Assembly (NCBI RefSeq): GCF_024166365.1
Contig: NC_064839.1
Span: 14,680,878 to 14,744,877, forward strand
Direction of reading: 5' to 3'
DNA from: Elephas maximus indicus
Taxonomy: Eukaryota > Chordata > Mammalia > Proboscidea > Elephantidae
Length of the DNA stretch: 64,000 nt
Part shown: one piece after another, positions 11,421-23,639 of the stretch
Layout: every line of letters starts with the position of its first letter
Numbering within the stretch: position 1 is the first letter of the stretch
Translations under genes and position numbers: made by a program
Notes under the pieces: generated by a model
Database searches by the model: none
What the model was told of the DNA's origin: nothing
Seen by the model: only the letters and a program-made list of their open reading frames with translations

Positions 11421-14400
11421 GGCAGAGGTCCACCCAGATCTCCAGACAGGCTGATCCCAGAGAGGTTTAACTTCCCCAGGGTCGTATAGTCAATAAATGA
11501 CCTATTAGGGTTGGGATCGAAGCCAAAACCAAAAACCAAACCCCTTTGCAGTCCAGTCGATTCCGACTCACAGGAACCGTATAGGACAGGGTAGAACCGC
11601 CCCATAAGGTTTCCAAGGAGCGCTTGGTGGATTTGAACTGATGACCTTCTGGTCAGCAGCCAAGTTCTTAACCAGTACACCACCAGGGTTTCCAGCGGTC
11701 AAGAACAAAGCCATGACCTCGGCAAAACGCTCTCGGATTTCCCCCACTTCACAGTCATTAAGGCTTTGACTCTTGTCTCCCCACGCTGATCTAGGCCCTG
11801 TCCTGAGCACTTGACAAGTATTAACTCATTTAATCCCCATAGCAGCTTTATGAGGTGGTAGTGGTTGTGTGCCGTCGAGTCGATTCCGACTCATAGTGAT
11901 CTATAGGACAGACTAGAACTGCCCCATAGGGTTTCCTAGGCTGTAAATGTTTACGAGATCTCCAGGTCTTTTCGCCTGCGGAGCAGATGTTGGGTACCAA
12001 CCTCTGAGCTGTTAAACATTAGGACACCAGGGCTCCTCACTTGAGGAGGTAGGTACTGTAATTAGCATCTGGCTAGGAATCCCCTCGAAGGCACTGGGTT
12101 TAGACTCCCTAGGGGAGCTCCGGTTGCGCAGTTGTTAAGCGCTCAGCTGCTAGCCAAAAGGTCTGCAGTTGAAATCCACCAGCCGCTCCTTTGAAACCCT
12201 AGGGGACAGTTCTGCTCTGTCCTATAGGGTCGCTATGAATCGGAATCAACTCGACGACAACACGTTTGGTTTTTGGTTTGGTTACTGGCTTATTAACTGT
12301 ACCTCTCTGTGGTTGCTCTAGGGTTTGTAATATACACCTTTTATTTCATATAGTGTTACAACAATGTTCTTTCATTGTATGCCTCCTGTCCTTTATGCCA
12401 TTGTCATGCATTTGACTTTTACTTTTTTATAAACCCCCTAATACTGTCATTATTTTTGCTTTAGACAGTGAATCACCTAAAGAGAGTGAAAAAAAAAGTC
12501 TTATGTGTTTACCTACGTATTTGCCATTTTTAGTACTTTCCATTTCTTTGTGTAGACCTAAATTTATATCTGGTATCCTGCCTGAAGACTTCCTTGCTCA
12601 TTCTTGTAGTGCAGATATCCCTGCAACGAATCCTCTCAGTTTTCTTTGTCTGAAAAGACTTCGTTTTGCCTTCATTTTTAAAAGATAGCTTGGCTGAGCA
12701 GAATTCTAGGTGGACAGTTGTTACTTAAAGGTGTTGCTCTGTTATCTTCTGGTTTCCATATTTTCTGATGAAACGTCTATGATTCTTGTATTTTTTCCTT
12801 TGTATATATGATGTTTTTTTTTTTGGTGGCTGGTGTGAAGATTTTCTCTTAATCATTGGTTTTTACCAATTTGATTATGATGTTCATTGGTTTAAAAAAA
12901 CCAAAAAGATTTGTTCATTATTTCTTTAAATATTTTTCTTGCTTCTCTGTTTTTCTGGGACTCCAATTACACATATGTTGAACAACGTCTTAGTGTCCTA
13001 CAGGTCACTGGTGCTTTATTTTTTTAATCTTTTTTTCTCTCCTTCATTTTTTTAGAGAGTCTATTGCTATGTCTTTAGGTTCTTTTTCTTTTCTTATGTA
13101 GTATTCAATAGACTGTAAATGCCATTGTGTGTATTTTTCATTTCAGGCATTTTTCCTCTGTAAGTTCCCTTTAGTTCCTTTTTACATTTTTTCACTGATA
13201 TTGTTCATATTTTCTTTTCCATCTATGAACATAACCAAAAAAAACCCAACGCCATTGAGTCAATTCCAACTCATAGAGACCCTATAAGGATCTTATCTTT
13301 AACGGTGGTTTTAATGCCCTTTTCTACTATTCCATCTCTGTCATTTTTGCACCTATTTCTATTGGCTGATTTTTTTCCTAGTTATGGGTCATCTTTTCCT
13401 GCTTTGTCATATGTCTAACAATTTTTGGTTAGATGTCGGATATTGTGATTCTATGTTGTTGAGTGTTGGATTTTGTCATAGTCCTTTAAGGAGTGTTAGA
13501 CTTTTCCTGGCAGTCAGTTAAGCTTAAACCTCTGAGTCAAAATCAAATCAATGACACCTAACAAAAACAACAATTGCAAATTAACTTGATCTTTTTGAGA
13601 TTTGTTTTTAAGGTATTTTGTTGCCTTTATTCTAGGGCTGATTCTCTGCACTGCTAACCTGTGACGCTTCTGGGATCTACCGAAGGCCTCTTATATTCAA
13701 CAGGTCTCCCATTGTGATTCGAGAGAATTAAAAAAAATTCCTGACCTTAGGCAAGCTCTGGGAATTGTCTTGTAGCTCCTAGGTAATTGTTCTTTCCTCA
13801 GAAATCATTTTTTTTCCAGTCTTCTATGGTTTTACCTTATGCACGCATAGACTTGTGTTTATAAAGTTGGGCCTATAAGCTTGCCTAGAGTCATCCAAGG
13901 CAGAAATCTTCCATTTCAACTTCTTTGTCTTGGAAGTAGGCATCAGTTTCCCCCAGTGTAAGTGGATATTTAGTAAACCACTTAAGGAAAGACCTTTTTG
14001 GATTATTCCATATTCATTGAATCATCTTTTTTTTATCTAAATATCTATGGGAAGAGAGTTTGGGAAGAGCACATCGCAGCAGGGAGGCCAGTTGAGATAA
14101 ATGGGCAAATTCTGCATGGTTGATGCCCTACAGAGTTCTTTCTCCCAGGTCTGTAGAGTGAGCCATGCCTCTTGACCTTCCTACAAGCTCCCATGGCATC
14201 TGATTCTTCACCCCATTGTAACATGTGGCACACATACTGCATTTTGGTCACTGAGAGAGCTTTGTCTTGCTCACTGCTGTGCTCCTAGGGCCTTAGCCAA
14301 AGCACTCATTTGTGGGAGCAGCAAATGGGCACCAACTTCTCAACCTGCTATCATGAATTGACCCTTCAGAGTCTTCCTTTAGGAGTGACCAGAACCACCT

Positions 14401-16140
14401 TGTGACCTTTTTGGGATCTACTGAATGCCTACTATATTCAAAAAGTTCTCTCCATTGTGGTTCAAAGTAATTAAAAAAAATCTCTGGCCTTAGGTGAGCT
14501 CCCGGAACTGTCTTATAGCTTCTGGGTGATTGTTCTTTCCTCAGAAATGCCCCCTCAGCATCTCCTGCCTTTTATGATGGACAATTTTCCTAGGTCAACT
14601 CTTGGTGATATCTCCTGGTTTATTTACCACTTCTCAGGATTGGTGTCCCAGTAATCAACTTTTTAAAGGGATCAACCCAGCTGTCTCTATAGAATCTTTT
14701 CATGTTTTTCAGAAGGACCTAGAAACATCTTCAATTAGATCTTAACTACTGAATCTAACGATCTCAGATTTCATGTTGTCTATGGAATAAACCTCAGGAA
14801 ATTCTACCTTTGTTTTCCATAGTGGTTATCACCGTCAGAAGCAACTGAAAGTTTCCTATCAGAAGAAATTTGGTTGGCACCGCCACAGTTCTATGAAATA
14901 AGAAGACTAGAAAATTTTGCTTCTCTCTCAGACTTGCACAAATTTTGTTTGGATCGTGCATCAGAAGGGAGGGAAAGATGGCTGCCGATCATGTTATTAA
15001 CTACAGATGGGACACTCCACCTTTTGCCAGGTAAATTACTGAAGCATCAAGGCTTTCTGTTAATATTTCCATTTAAGGCACCGAGCTGTGTAACAGTATT
15101 GCCCAGCACGAAGACATGAATTTCAGCTTGCACCCCCCCCAAAAAAGTATTAATTAACTAAGATCAAAGTTTATAAAATAATCATAGTATTTTTAATAAC
15201 CAGGAAATCTGAATAATGTCACTTTACAGGCACACACACGTGCATATATGTAAATGTATTTCTGGACTATTACGAAGTTCTTTCTCATACATTATCTCTT
15301 TTTTACATTTTAACTTTGAATTAAAAAGAACCTGTAAGTTGTCAACTTATTGGAATTATGGAGACTTTGTTGGTGGTCAGTTGTTAAGTGAGCATGGGAT
15401 GGAGCGTCTGTGGTAGTTTATAGCAGGGCTTTGTGACCTGTCTCACTTCATGGCTACCTGTCTTAGTGCCTCAGAATAGTGATAAGACTTATTATTCAAC
15501 CTATACGAGGACAATCCAGCAGTTTTGAAGTATAAATGATAATTTCTCTAATTTAAACATAAAATTATCAGAGTAGCCCACATCGAAATACCGAAAGTAT
15601 ATGGATATCAAGACCAATATCGGTAACAATTGAATAGGATAAAGACAGTCATGAACAGTGTAAAAGTTATAGTTCTTGATGAAGACCTACTAGTCAGAAA
15701 TGCTCATGTTGTCAAAGAAAATACAGGGCTGGGTGGTAGGAGGTAGGGCAGTAGGGGAGAAAAATAATAAAAATACAAGAAAAAAATTGGTAAGCTCATC
15801 AAATTGGGTTTATTTAACAACTATTTCCATTCCAAACACATGAACTAGATAAAATACTGATTTGTATGTCACCAAAATATTGGAATGTTTAGTAAATTAA
15901 TGCTTTATGGAATTAAAATGTTATTATTTTTCAGGAGATGAACTCTACTTGGAAGATTCAGACCATTTAGAAAATAATTTATCCACTGAGAAAAAAATTG
16001 AAGACATCATGAAGGAAGGCAAGAAATTTCACCGAGTAGTGATACACGATCGCCATCTCTACAGCGTCCATGTGACCATTCAGCCAAAGTGCAAACATGT
16101 TTACCCAAAGACCTATGTGGCCAGGAAGAGCCGGATGTAG
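10631..16140 (+). CDS. NUDT19: NUDT19, acyl-CoA diphosphatase of the Nudix family (complete, 3 exons)
   Basis: Coding exons 10631-11356, 14823-15030 and 15935-16140 join in frame to give 379 residues, close to the 375 of the human protein. The start codon has a good Kozak context (gccgccATGa) and begins MSGPLRPG. The family signature FPGG lies at residues 59-62 and the Nudix-box core REAFEEAGV at about 128-136; the long proline/alanine-rich stretch between them fits the insertion known in this subfamily. The C-terminus SRM fits the PTS1 peroxisome signal ([SAC][KRH][LM]). Known relatives hydrolyse CoA and acyl-CoAs to 3',5'-ADP and phosphopantetheine compounds in peroxisomes, notably in kidney. 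All splice junctions are GT-AG. Gene identity is very secure; activity is inferred from the family. Confidence 0.96.
11455..11525. repeat. MIR-like fragment in NUDT19 intron 1
   Basis: 'cagagaggtttaacttcccc' then 'agggtcgtatagtcaataaa' resembles the conserved MIR segment. It ends at the AfroSINE that follows. Confidence 0.4.
11523..11693 (-). repeat. AfroSINE, antisense, NUDT19 intron 1
   Basis: Full-length antisense copy, from the tail 'gtccagtcgattccgactca' to the head 'acaccaccagggtttcc'. Confidence 0.9.
11866..12037 (-). repeat. AfroSINE (long subtype), antisense, inside a MIR
   Basis: Runs from 'gtcgagtcgattccgactca' to 'caccagggctcct'. It splits an older MIR-like segment (about 11795-11865 and 12038-12085). 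Flanking gaggtggta and gaggaggta look like a target duplication. Confidence 0.85.
12113..12283 (+). repeat. AfroSINE, NUDT19 intron 1
   Basis: Sense copy with head 'gctccggttgcgcagttgtt', B-box region 'gctagccaaaaggtctgcag' and tail 'gaatcggaatcaactcgacg'. Confidence 0.9.
12290..14560 (-). repeat. Old L1 (ORF1/5' region), antisense, NUDT19 intron 1
   Basis: The T-rich text follows the antisense order of old eutherian L1 ORF1 and 5' sequence: 'gcaacgaatcctctcagttt', 'tctgaaaagacttcgttttg', 'agcagaattctaggtggaca', 'gggactccaattacacatat', and 'tatgggtcatcttttcctgc'. No long open frame survives. An AfroSINE tail is inserted at 13240-13290, and a ~150-bp segment occurs twice (13660-13812 and 14401-14552). 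Confidence 0.65.
13240..13290 (-). repeat. AfroSINE tail fragment, antisense
   Basis: 'aacgccattgagtcaattcc' followed by 'aactcatagagaccctataa', after an A-run; only the tail is present, inside the old L1. Confidence 0.65.
14823..15030 (+). CDS. NUDT19: NUDT19 coding exon 2
   Basis: 208 bases after the acceptor ttttccatag, starting WLSPSEATESF and ending ...LHLLPG at the donor CCAG|gtaaat. It continues the exon 1 frame directly and leaves phase 1 for exon 3. Confidence 0.95.
15935..16140 (+). CDS. NUDT19: NUDT19 coding exon 3 with stop
   Basis: 206 bases after the acceptor tttttcag, starting (G)DELYLEDSD and ending ...YVARKSRM and a TAG stop. The last three residues, SRM, resemble a type 1 peroxisome targeting signal. 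Confidence 0.95.
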
Positions 16141-17025
16141 AGTGTGCCTTTGTTGGAAGATGGCCTATTTGAAGCACTCCCAATGAATGAGAGTTGACTA
16201 AAAAAAAGCTGCTTGAAACTTAAGGAGATTTGTGCCTGTGAAAGTTATAGCACATTCTTATATCAAATGTATTACTGAACTCTCTTGCTTAGTTTATTCC
16301 TTAAACTTTGCAGTGTACCACAACTATAAAGTATTAACGACCTTGTTACCAAAATGAGAAAAAATTTCACTAGTTTCTTTTTCTGTATTGTTTTTATTAT
16401 CATGAAAGTTTAAATCAGATGCTCTTCTGTCATTCTTTTGGTAATTGTCGGGTGTATCAGCACCGGCTCTGTGCTGAGAAGGTTGATTCATGAGTTCCTT
16501 AGGCTTTCTGCTGGAAGTGAGCGATGAATCCGATGGTGAACAGTAGACTGAGGTGACTCCAAGTGATAATGTCATTGTTTTCCTGTTATATCTTTAGCTT
16601 TGATGATTAAGTACGATACTGTTTAAAACCAAATATAATACGTTGAGAGGGAAGTCAACGTGTGGCTCAATAATTCTGTATCAAATCATTTGTGACAGTC
16701 ACAGAAATAATTCTTATTTATATATGGGCTCTGAAGATTCCAGCCTCTAAAAAAAATCATTCACAGATATACTATAGATGCCTGAAAGATTAAAAACTTT
16801 TGAAGTAGAAGTTTGTAGTAGAACTCCTGATTGTGAATGTGGAAATCAATTAAATTATAGGAAGTAAACCTCAGTAACTATTACTGAATAAGAGTATATC
16901 TGTATTTTCGGAATATAATACTGAATAATATTGTTAAAAAGCTCTGCAAATGTTAAAAAAAAAAAATCACAATTTTAACCTATTAAAACCTTTTTAATAA
17001 AAGTGATTTGATTCAGTAGTCTCAG
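16141..17025 (+). other. NUDT19: NUDT19 3' UTR with probable polyadenylation signal
   Basis: The sequence after the stop is AT-rich and free of recognisable repeats. The first clear AATAAA is at 16996-17001, so a transcript end near 17015-17025 is likely. Further downstream signals inside a fossil LTR cannot be excluded. Confidence 0.55.
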
Positions 17026-17090
17026 ACTATACTGTCATAAACAGGAATTGGCTATGGGAAGAATGGGGAAAAATGAGAGGAAGTGTTGCC

Positions 17091-17480
17091 AGAGCTTCTA
17101 TGCCTTTAATTAAACAAGGTTCTTGCCTCTCACTGGTCAAGAATGAGCAGGTAAGGCACGAAGAGTTTTCCACACGAGCAAAGCTTTATTGAAGAGGCTT
17201 GCAAGCAGAGATGAGGAGGGCCTAAGCTATGCTCACCCCCGTCTCACAGAACAAAGGACTTACATGGGATTTTAAAAATTCTTGAGCAGGAAAAAGATTC
17301 ATGTTTATTCAGAGGCATAGGTGGGGTTCTCCGGCAAGTACCCCGTTTTGGGCAGGGATAGGTTACCTGAGTTGCACGTTTAGCGGCTTTCTAAGATGGC
17401 TCCTTCCCGGAGGCCTCTAGGATTTGTAGCAGGACTTATTATGGGGTGTTGCACCTACACAGGCTCTCGCCCTCCTGAGT
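17091..17480 (-). repeat. Fossil ERV-type solo LTR, antisense
   Basis: Read on the minus strand, an AATAAA in 'cttcaataaagctttgctcg' is followed by a pyrimidine-rich 3' segment, as in class I retroviral LTRs. No internal part adjoins. Family and ends are uncertain. From here to 18.1 kb nothing else is recognised. Confidence 0.45.
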
Positions 17481-18110
17481 GTGATTCCCCGCTGTGGCTG
17501 CAGCCCCTCACTGCCCCTGATGGAAGGTCACATAGCAGTCACAGGTGGATGTTCTGCACATGTCCCTGAGCCTGGTTTCATCCGGCTGCTTCTGAAAGAC
17601 AACTTTAAAGAAGTTTGTGGGCCGTTTTCTGATACCCTGCCCCATTGTTCTGGAGAATGGCTTTGTTTCTGTGCCCTGACCCATTCCGTTACTTTGTTTT
17701 CAAATTTGGGAGAACCTCTGTTCCCTGTCTTAGAAGGAGTCAGTAGCTGCAGTTTTGTTTGTGAAAATAGAAAAATAACTTCAAATATTTTTCAATGCAA
17801 AAGTGCTTAGTACAAGTAGAAACAGAATGATCACTTTTCAAATCAATCAGAAACAAAAGCATAATCCCTGAAGCCAAAGATAAAAAGCAATGGAATTGGC
17901 AGCAAAGCATAAAAAGCGGAAAGCTTAAAATGATTGAAAGTAGGACCAGTTATCAGCCATGACAATACATAAAAATGTGTTAAATTTATTAAAGAAAAAG
18001 GATCTCAGAGTAAATATTTTAAAACCCAATTATAAATTGTTTCAAACAATTCTACAGAAAGGCTAAAAAAAGATTAAGCAGAGATACACAGGGAAACACA
18101 AAGCAGGAAA

Positions 18111-18258
18111 CCAAACCCCTTGCTGTCGAGTCCATTCCTACTCATAGCAACCCTATAGGACAGAGTAGAACTACCTCATAGGGTTCCCAAGGAGTGGCTA
18201 GTGGATTCCAACTGCTGACGTTTTAGTTGGCAGCTGTAGCTCACTGTAGCTCTTAATC
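18111..18258 (-). repeat. AfroSINE, antisense
   Basis: Tail 'tgctgtcgagtccattccta' and middle 'catagggttcccaaggagtg' are clear; the head is degenerate ('gtagctcttaatcac'). Confidence 0.8.
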
Positions 18259-18299
18259 ACAGGTGAAGTAGAATTCAAGATATAAAGCAATTGTGAAAG

Positions 18300-18735
18300 A
18301 ACACTCTAAAACTGAGGTGCTTGGCATAACTAAAATGGCTGACACCAGTCTTAGCTGGACTCCATTTTGTCCTAGGCCCCGCTTCTGCTTTTTAGAGTAC
18401 ATGACCTATGACTACACTCTTGACCAAAACAACTTGTTCTGCAACATTTTGATATGGCCCAACAAGATTGTTGCTGGAGCCAACTCTGGAACTCAGGAAG
18501 CTGTGGCTGAGGTTGAGTACCCCAGCCAACAGAAATTCTTGATAAAAGAACCTTACGGAGCGTGTTGAATGTCAACCAATCAAACATACCCCCATACTCT
18601 TTCCCCACCTTGTACAAAGTTCTGATAAAAGACATGTGGTTATGTTCCCTCTTCAGAACGCCGTTTTGAACTTTCATTTGGGTGCTGCCCAATTTGCAAA
18701 TCTTTCAATCTGAGTAAAACTCTTCTTTTACAGAA
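18300..18735 (+). repeat. Fossil class I-like solo LTR
   Basis: 'aaatggctgacaccagtctt' and 'agctggactccattttgtcc' at the left, then 'ttctgataaaagacatgtgg' as a TATA-like region, and 'caatctgagtaaaactcttc' at the right follow the layout of gammaretrovirus-like LTRs. No internal coding part is seen. The following 700 bp (to 19.43 kb) hold no recognised feature. Confidence 0.5.
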
Positions 18736-19436
18736 ATACTGTTTTATTTTTAACACAATAAATGAAAAAAAGATCAATTTTATTTTGATAGTGTACCATT
18801 CAAAATGAAGATTTGAGAATCTTCTTACAGTGAATAACAACACTAAGATAGGAAAAAAATACGTTGGAAATACAAGGATAATCTGATAGATGTATAACAG
18901 AGAGAACCATGAACAAGGCATTCTGTGATGGGCATATTAAGTTCGTAGAAGATAACTGAGGTGTCTGGGAAAAACATTTGGGTTGAATGCCATATACACA
19001 GTATCCACCGTCTCTCAATTGATGTAAAATGCATAAGAAATAAAGCAAGAGTTCTCTTTTTAAAATCAACTGGCAAAACGGTCAAGCCAGCTTTTGAGTC
19101 AAACTTGCTTTTCAGCCTTTTTTTGTAAAAACGAGAATATTTCTAAAACTTAGGACAGTGCAGACTGCTTTTTACAACTGATAATTTGAAATATGTGGCG
19201 GGGAGGAGGGCTCTGGGAGGGAGGGAAGGAAGAATGTCCTCCTGGTGCCCATTCCTAAGAATTATGCCAGTTCTTTAAAACTCGGATCAATGGCTCTCTT
19301 CTCCCCCACCCATCCCAGCTGGCCACAGGCACACTGACAGGAGAGATGGGTCTGAGCATGACTGGACGTCCTGCTGTCCAGGACTCCCCCTCCTTGAGAC
19401 AGAGAAGAGATCGGGCTGGCTGAATTAAATAAGGGC

Positions 19437-20135
19437 TACATTTCAAGGCCCTGTGTGCTTGACCAGCTATAAATAAATCTAAACCTAAGCGCAGACTACC
19501 ATATAACTTTTGCTGCTGGTACCAAAGAACTACTTGTGATTAACAAACTGGGTGTTTAGACAAGATAAGGGGCTACATTTCAAGGCCCTGTGTGCTTAAC
19601 CAGCTAAACCTTCTGAGTTGTTTTTCAAGGCCTCACCAGGTGCGGAGCATGCGCAGTAAAGATCAATATAGACTATGAACGACCTTCCACATGAGACAAA
19701 CATGAGAAGGGACTCCTCGCTGGAGCTCGAACCAAGATCCAGAAGCATCACGCATGCACAAATCCCAGAATAAGTCCTGCTCAACATCCCAGCAGCCTTG
19801 TGACAGACTCCATCTTGGTTCCATTAACCTCTGCGAGGAAGTCTATCTTAAATTCTAACTGCGCGCATTTAATGTTCCTAATTCCTCTCCTTCTCCTAGA
19901 AATCTCCACCCCTCTAATGAATAAAGATAATGCCTTTTTCCCGCCTAAGAACTTTTATAAGCCCTACGGAATCCTTTGTTCAGTGAGAGAATGGAGGCTG
20001 GTGTAGGTGAAAACCCCTCTCCCTCTCTCCCTCGTGAGCCTTTTACTTTCTTTCTGTCCCTAATAAACCTTTGTTTGTGTGGAACCTCTGAGCCTCTCCT
20101 GGTCATTCTTGGTCAGAAGAAGGTAAGAACCTAGG
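19437..20135 (+). repeat. Fossil class I-like solo LTR with TATA box and AATAAA
   Basis: 'gcctaagaacttttataagc' supplies a TATA-type box and 'gtccctaataaacctttgtt' the polyadenylation signal, with a terminal 'ctggtcattcttggtcagaa'. A ~35-bp segment beginning 'ctacatttcaaggccctgtg' occurs twice near the left end (19437 and 19573). No internal region adjoins. The left boundary is uncertain. Confidence 0.55.
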
Positions 20136-20522
20136 CAGAGCTTAGTCTTGAGCTGGGAAGCCCTGCCCTGCAACATCCTGACATTCCTAACGCTTTGCCT
20201 TCTCTTCCTTTGCCCCTTCTCTTGGGGATTGAAAAATGCTTTTGGGTGGGGAACAAAACATATAAAAATTTAAAAAATAATAAAACAACACTTCCTGCAG
20301 GCCACTTGTAGAACCAGAATATCATTTCCCATGGCAGGAGACACTCTAATATTCTAACAGCCTCTGGTCACCCATGGTGCCTGAAAGAGCAGGTTTGCTC
20401 ATGGCAGCCTTAGAAGTAATTGTTGGTTGTTTGCTATGCTGTGACCTGGCCATATTTGTGACTGAACAGTATTAAATCTTCCTTGCATTACTGGATTAAG
20501 GCTTAGAGCCTACTTGGCCATG

Positions 20523-22415
20523 CTGTTGTTAGGTGCCATAGAATCAGTTTGAACTCATAGCCAACTATGCACAACAGAATGAAACACTGCCCAGTACTGC
20601 GCCATCCTCACAGTTGTTGCATTGTTTGAGCCCATTGTTACAGCCACCATGTCAATCCATCTCGTTGAGGGTCTTCCTCTTTTTAGCTGAACTTTTACCT
20701 TACCAAGCATGATGTCCTTCTCTAGGGCGTGGTCCCTCCTGATGTCATATCCAAAGTATGTGAGACAAAGTCTCGCCATCCTCACTTCTAAGGAGCATTC
20801 TGGGTGTACTTCTTCCAAAACAGAGTTGTGCATTCTTCTCACAGTCCATAGTATGTTCAGTATTCTTCACCAACACCATAATTCAAACACATCAATTCTT
20901 CTTAATTGTCCAGCTTTCCCATGCATATGACGCGATTGAAAATATCATGGCTTGGGTCAAGCGCACCTTAGTCCTCGAAGCGATATCTTCACTTTTTAAC
21001 ACTTTAAAGAGGTCTTTTGCAACAGATTTGCCCAATGCAACACATTGTTTGATTTCATGGCTGCTGCTTACATGGGCATTGATTGTGGATGCAAGTAAAA
21101 TGAAATCCTTGACAACTTCAATCTTTTCTCCGTTTATCATGATGTTGCTTGTCGGTCCAGTGGTGAGGATTTTTGTTTTCTTTGTGTTGAAGTGTAATCC
21201 CTACTGAAGGCTTTAGTCTTTGATCTTCATCAGTAAATGCATTAAGTCCTCTTCACCTTCGACAAGCAAGGTTGTGCCATCTACGTGTCATAAGTTGTTA
21301 ATGAGTCTTCCTCCAACCCTGATGCCCCATTCTTCTTCATATAGTCCAGCTTCTCGGATTATTTGCTCAGCATACAGATCGAAAAAATATGGTGAAAGGA
21401 TACAACCCTGATGCACACCTTTCCTGACTTTAAAGCATGTGGTATCCCCTTGTTCTGTTCAAACGACGCTTCTTGACCTATGTTCAGGTTCTTCATGAGC
21501 ACAACTAAATGTTCCGGAATTCCCATTCTTCTCAATGTTATCCATAATTTGTTATGATCCACACAGTCAAATGCCTTAGCACAGTCAATAAAACACAGGC
21601 AAACATTTTTCTGATATTCTCTGCTTTCAGCCAGGATCCTTCTGACATCAGCAATGATATCCCTGATTCCATGTCCTCTTCTGAATCTGGCCTGAATTTC
21701 TGGCAGTTCCCGTTGATGCACTGCTGTAACCCTTTTAAAATTATCTTCGGCAAACTTTTACTTTCGTGTGATATTAATGATACCGTTTGACAATTTCTGC
21801 ATTCTTTTGGATCCCTTTTCTTTGGATTGGGCATAAATATGGATCTCTTCTAGTCATTTGGCCAGGTAGCTGTCTTCCATTTTTCTTGGCATAGGCGAGT
21901 GAGCCCCTCCAGCGCTGTATCTGTTTGTTGAAACATCTCAATTGGTATTCTGTCAATTCTGGAACCTTGTTTTTCACCAATGCCTTCAGTGCAGCTTACT
22001 CTTCTTCTTTCAGTACCATTGGTTCTTGATCATATGCCACTTCCTGAAACGGTTAAATGTCAATCAATTCTTTTTGGTGCAGTGACTGTGTATGCCTTCC
22101 ATTTTCTTTTGATGCTTCCTGCGTTGTTCAATATTTTGTCCATAGAATCCTTCAGTATTGCAACTTGAGGCTTGAGTTTTTTTTCCTCCGGTTCTTTCAG
22201 CTTGAGAAATGCTGAACCCTTTGAAATCTTCTGTTCAGCTCTTTTACATCATCATTTTTTTCCATTTACTTTATTACTCTATGTTCAAGAGCAAGTTTCA
22301 GAGTCTCCTCTGACATCCATTTTGGTCTTTTTCTTTCTTTCCTGTCTTTTTAATGACCCTTTGCTCTCTTCATGTATGATGTCCTTGATGTCATCCTACT
22401 TCGCCATAATTTAAC
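20523..22415 (-). mobile_element. RTE-type (BovB-related) LINE, antisense, 5'-truncated
   Basis: On the minus strand the 3' tail, 'ttaggtgccatagaatcag' in + orientation, is followed by reverse-transcriptase coding text: [18 protein letters not shown] at about 21540-21600 and the C-terminal LTYFGYDIRRDHALEKDIML at about 20700-20770. The frame is broken several times by stops and frameshifts, so no protein is made. The right (5') end stops within the N-terminal half of the ORF. Its tail resembles the AfroSINE tail, as expected for the LINE that mobilises AfroSINE. Confidence 0.85.
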
Positions 22416-22436
22416 ATTTTAAAAATTTATGCTGCA

Positions 22437-23585
22437 TTTTACTTGGTAGCATTTTATTTGGGATTTCAGCACCTATATTGATGAGTCTGTAGTTTCTTGT
22501 GTTGTCTTGTATCGGTACTGGCCTTATAAAAATGCAGAGAGTCCTTTTATCTTTTTCTATCGTGGAGTGGAGTTTAAAAAAAAAAATTCCCTCGAGTAGG
22601 AGGGCGGGCAGGTATGTTTACAATTACAGTAGAATGCTGACCGTCTTCAGCCTCAAGGGGCTGGGTGGCTGGAGCCCCAAGGCAGTTAGCTACCAAGGCA
22701 GAAGTCTCAAGTGTTCATCCCAGTGTGACGTGTAAATATTTCAATTTTCTGTTTGACCCATACTGTGAAAAAGTTTGGAATCATCACAGGAAAAATACAT
22801 ACTCATACTAAAAGCAGGGAGAAGAAGGCTGTATCTTTTTGCATACTTGGAAACCTCCCTGGCACTGCCTGTTTAAATCAGATACTGTCACTTCCTTACT
22901 TTTTGACAAAGTCTCCTGCTTTCAGGTGAGCTGGCCCTGCCAGGTGCCTTCATTGGGTTAAGGCCTGGCTAGTTCAATTTCAGCTACAGGTGAACATCAT
23001 GTACTGTAGCAGCTCTGTTTTCTCCTGAGTGGAAATCAGCACATCCATCCCCTTGGACCACCCAGTCTGAGACTTGAAGCACGTGATGCTTATGTGATTC
23101 CATGAAATGAAACTTCCTTTTTTAACCAGATGTTTATGTGAGCATTGTTTCCTAGATATATAAATCCATGAATTCCACGTTCTCTCTGAACTAACTGGTA
23201 CAATCTTTTTACCACATTTTTGGTTTCCTTGCTAGCAAATTAGCACACTTTGACATAACCTGTTGCCATCAAGTCAATTCTGACTCACAGCGGCCCTATA
23301 GAACAAAGTAGAACTGCCACATAGGGTTTCCAAGGCTGTCAATCTACAGAAGAAGAGCAGATTGCCACGTCTTTCTACCATGGAGCGGCTGGTGGGTTTG
23401 AACAAACAACCCTTCTGTCAGCAGCTGGGTGTGAAACCATCGCACCATCAGGGCTGCTTTTTCACACTTTAACATGTGCTTTTTTTTTTTTTTTTTAGAA
23501 ATTTTTGCTTTTTGACAATTGAAATATTAAAGAATTCAGATGTAAAACCATCTGGGCCCAGAACCTTTTTTTTTTAATCTGTGGT
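22437..23585 (-). repeat. Ancient L1 ORF2 pieces, antisense, interrupted
   Basis: Two short blocks read as antisense L1 ORF2: about 22437-22565 ('tgatgagtctgtagtttctt') and about 23495-23585 ('aaaccatctgggcccagaac'). The ~930 bp between them are unassigned apart from an AfroSINE. The link between the two blocks is inference. Confidence 0.4.
23258..23457 (-). repeat. AfroSINE (long subtype), antisense
   Basis: Runs from 'gccatcaagtcaattctgac' through the middle block 'gctgtcaatctacagaagaa' to 'catcgcaccatcagggctgc'. Confidence 0.9.
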
Positions 23586-23639
23586 TCCTTTCATTTTCCC
23601 CCCAAAAAGGTCAAGGATTTATTTATTAATTTTTAATAA

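Noticed and set aside
21359-21834. Reverse-transcriptase-like frames as an independent retroelement gene or retron
   Set aside because: They belong to a decayed RTE LINE with a recognisable 3' tail; nothing suggests a domesticated gene.
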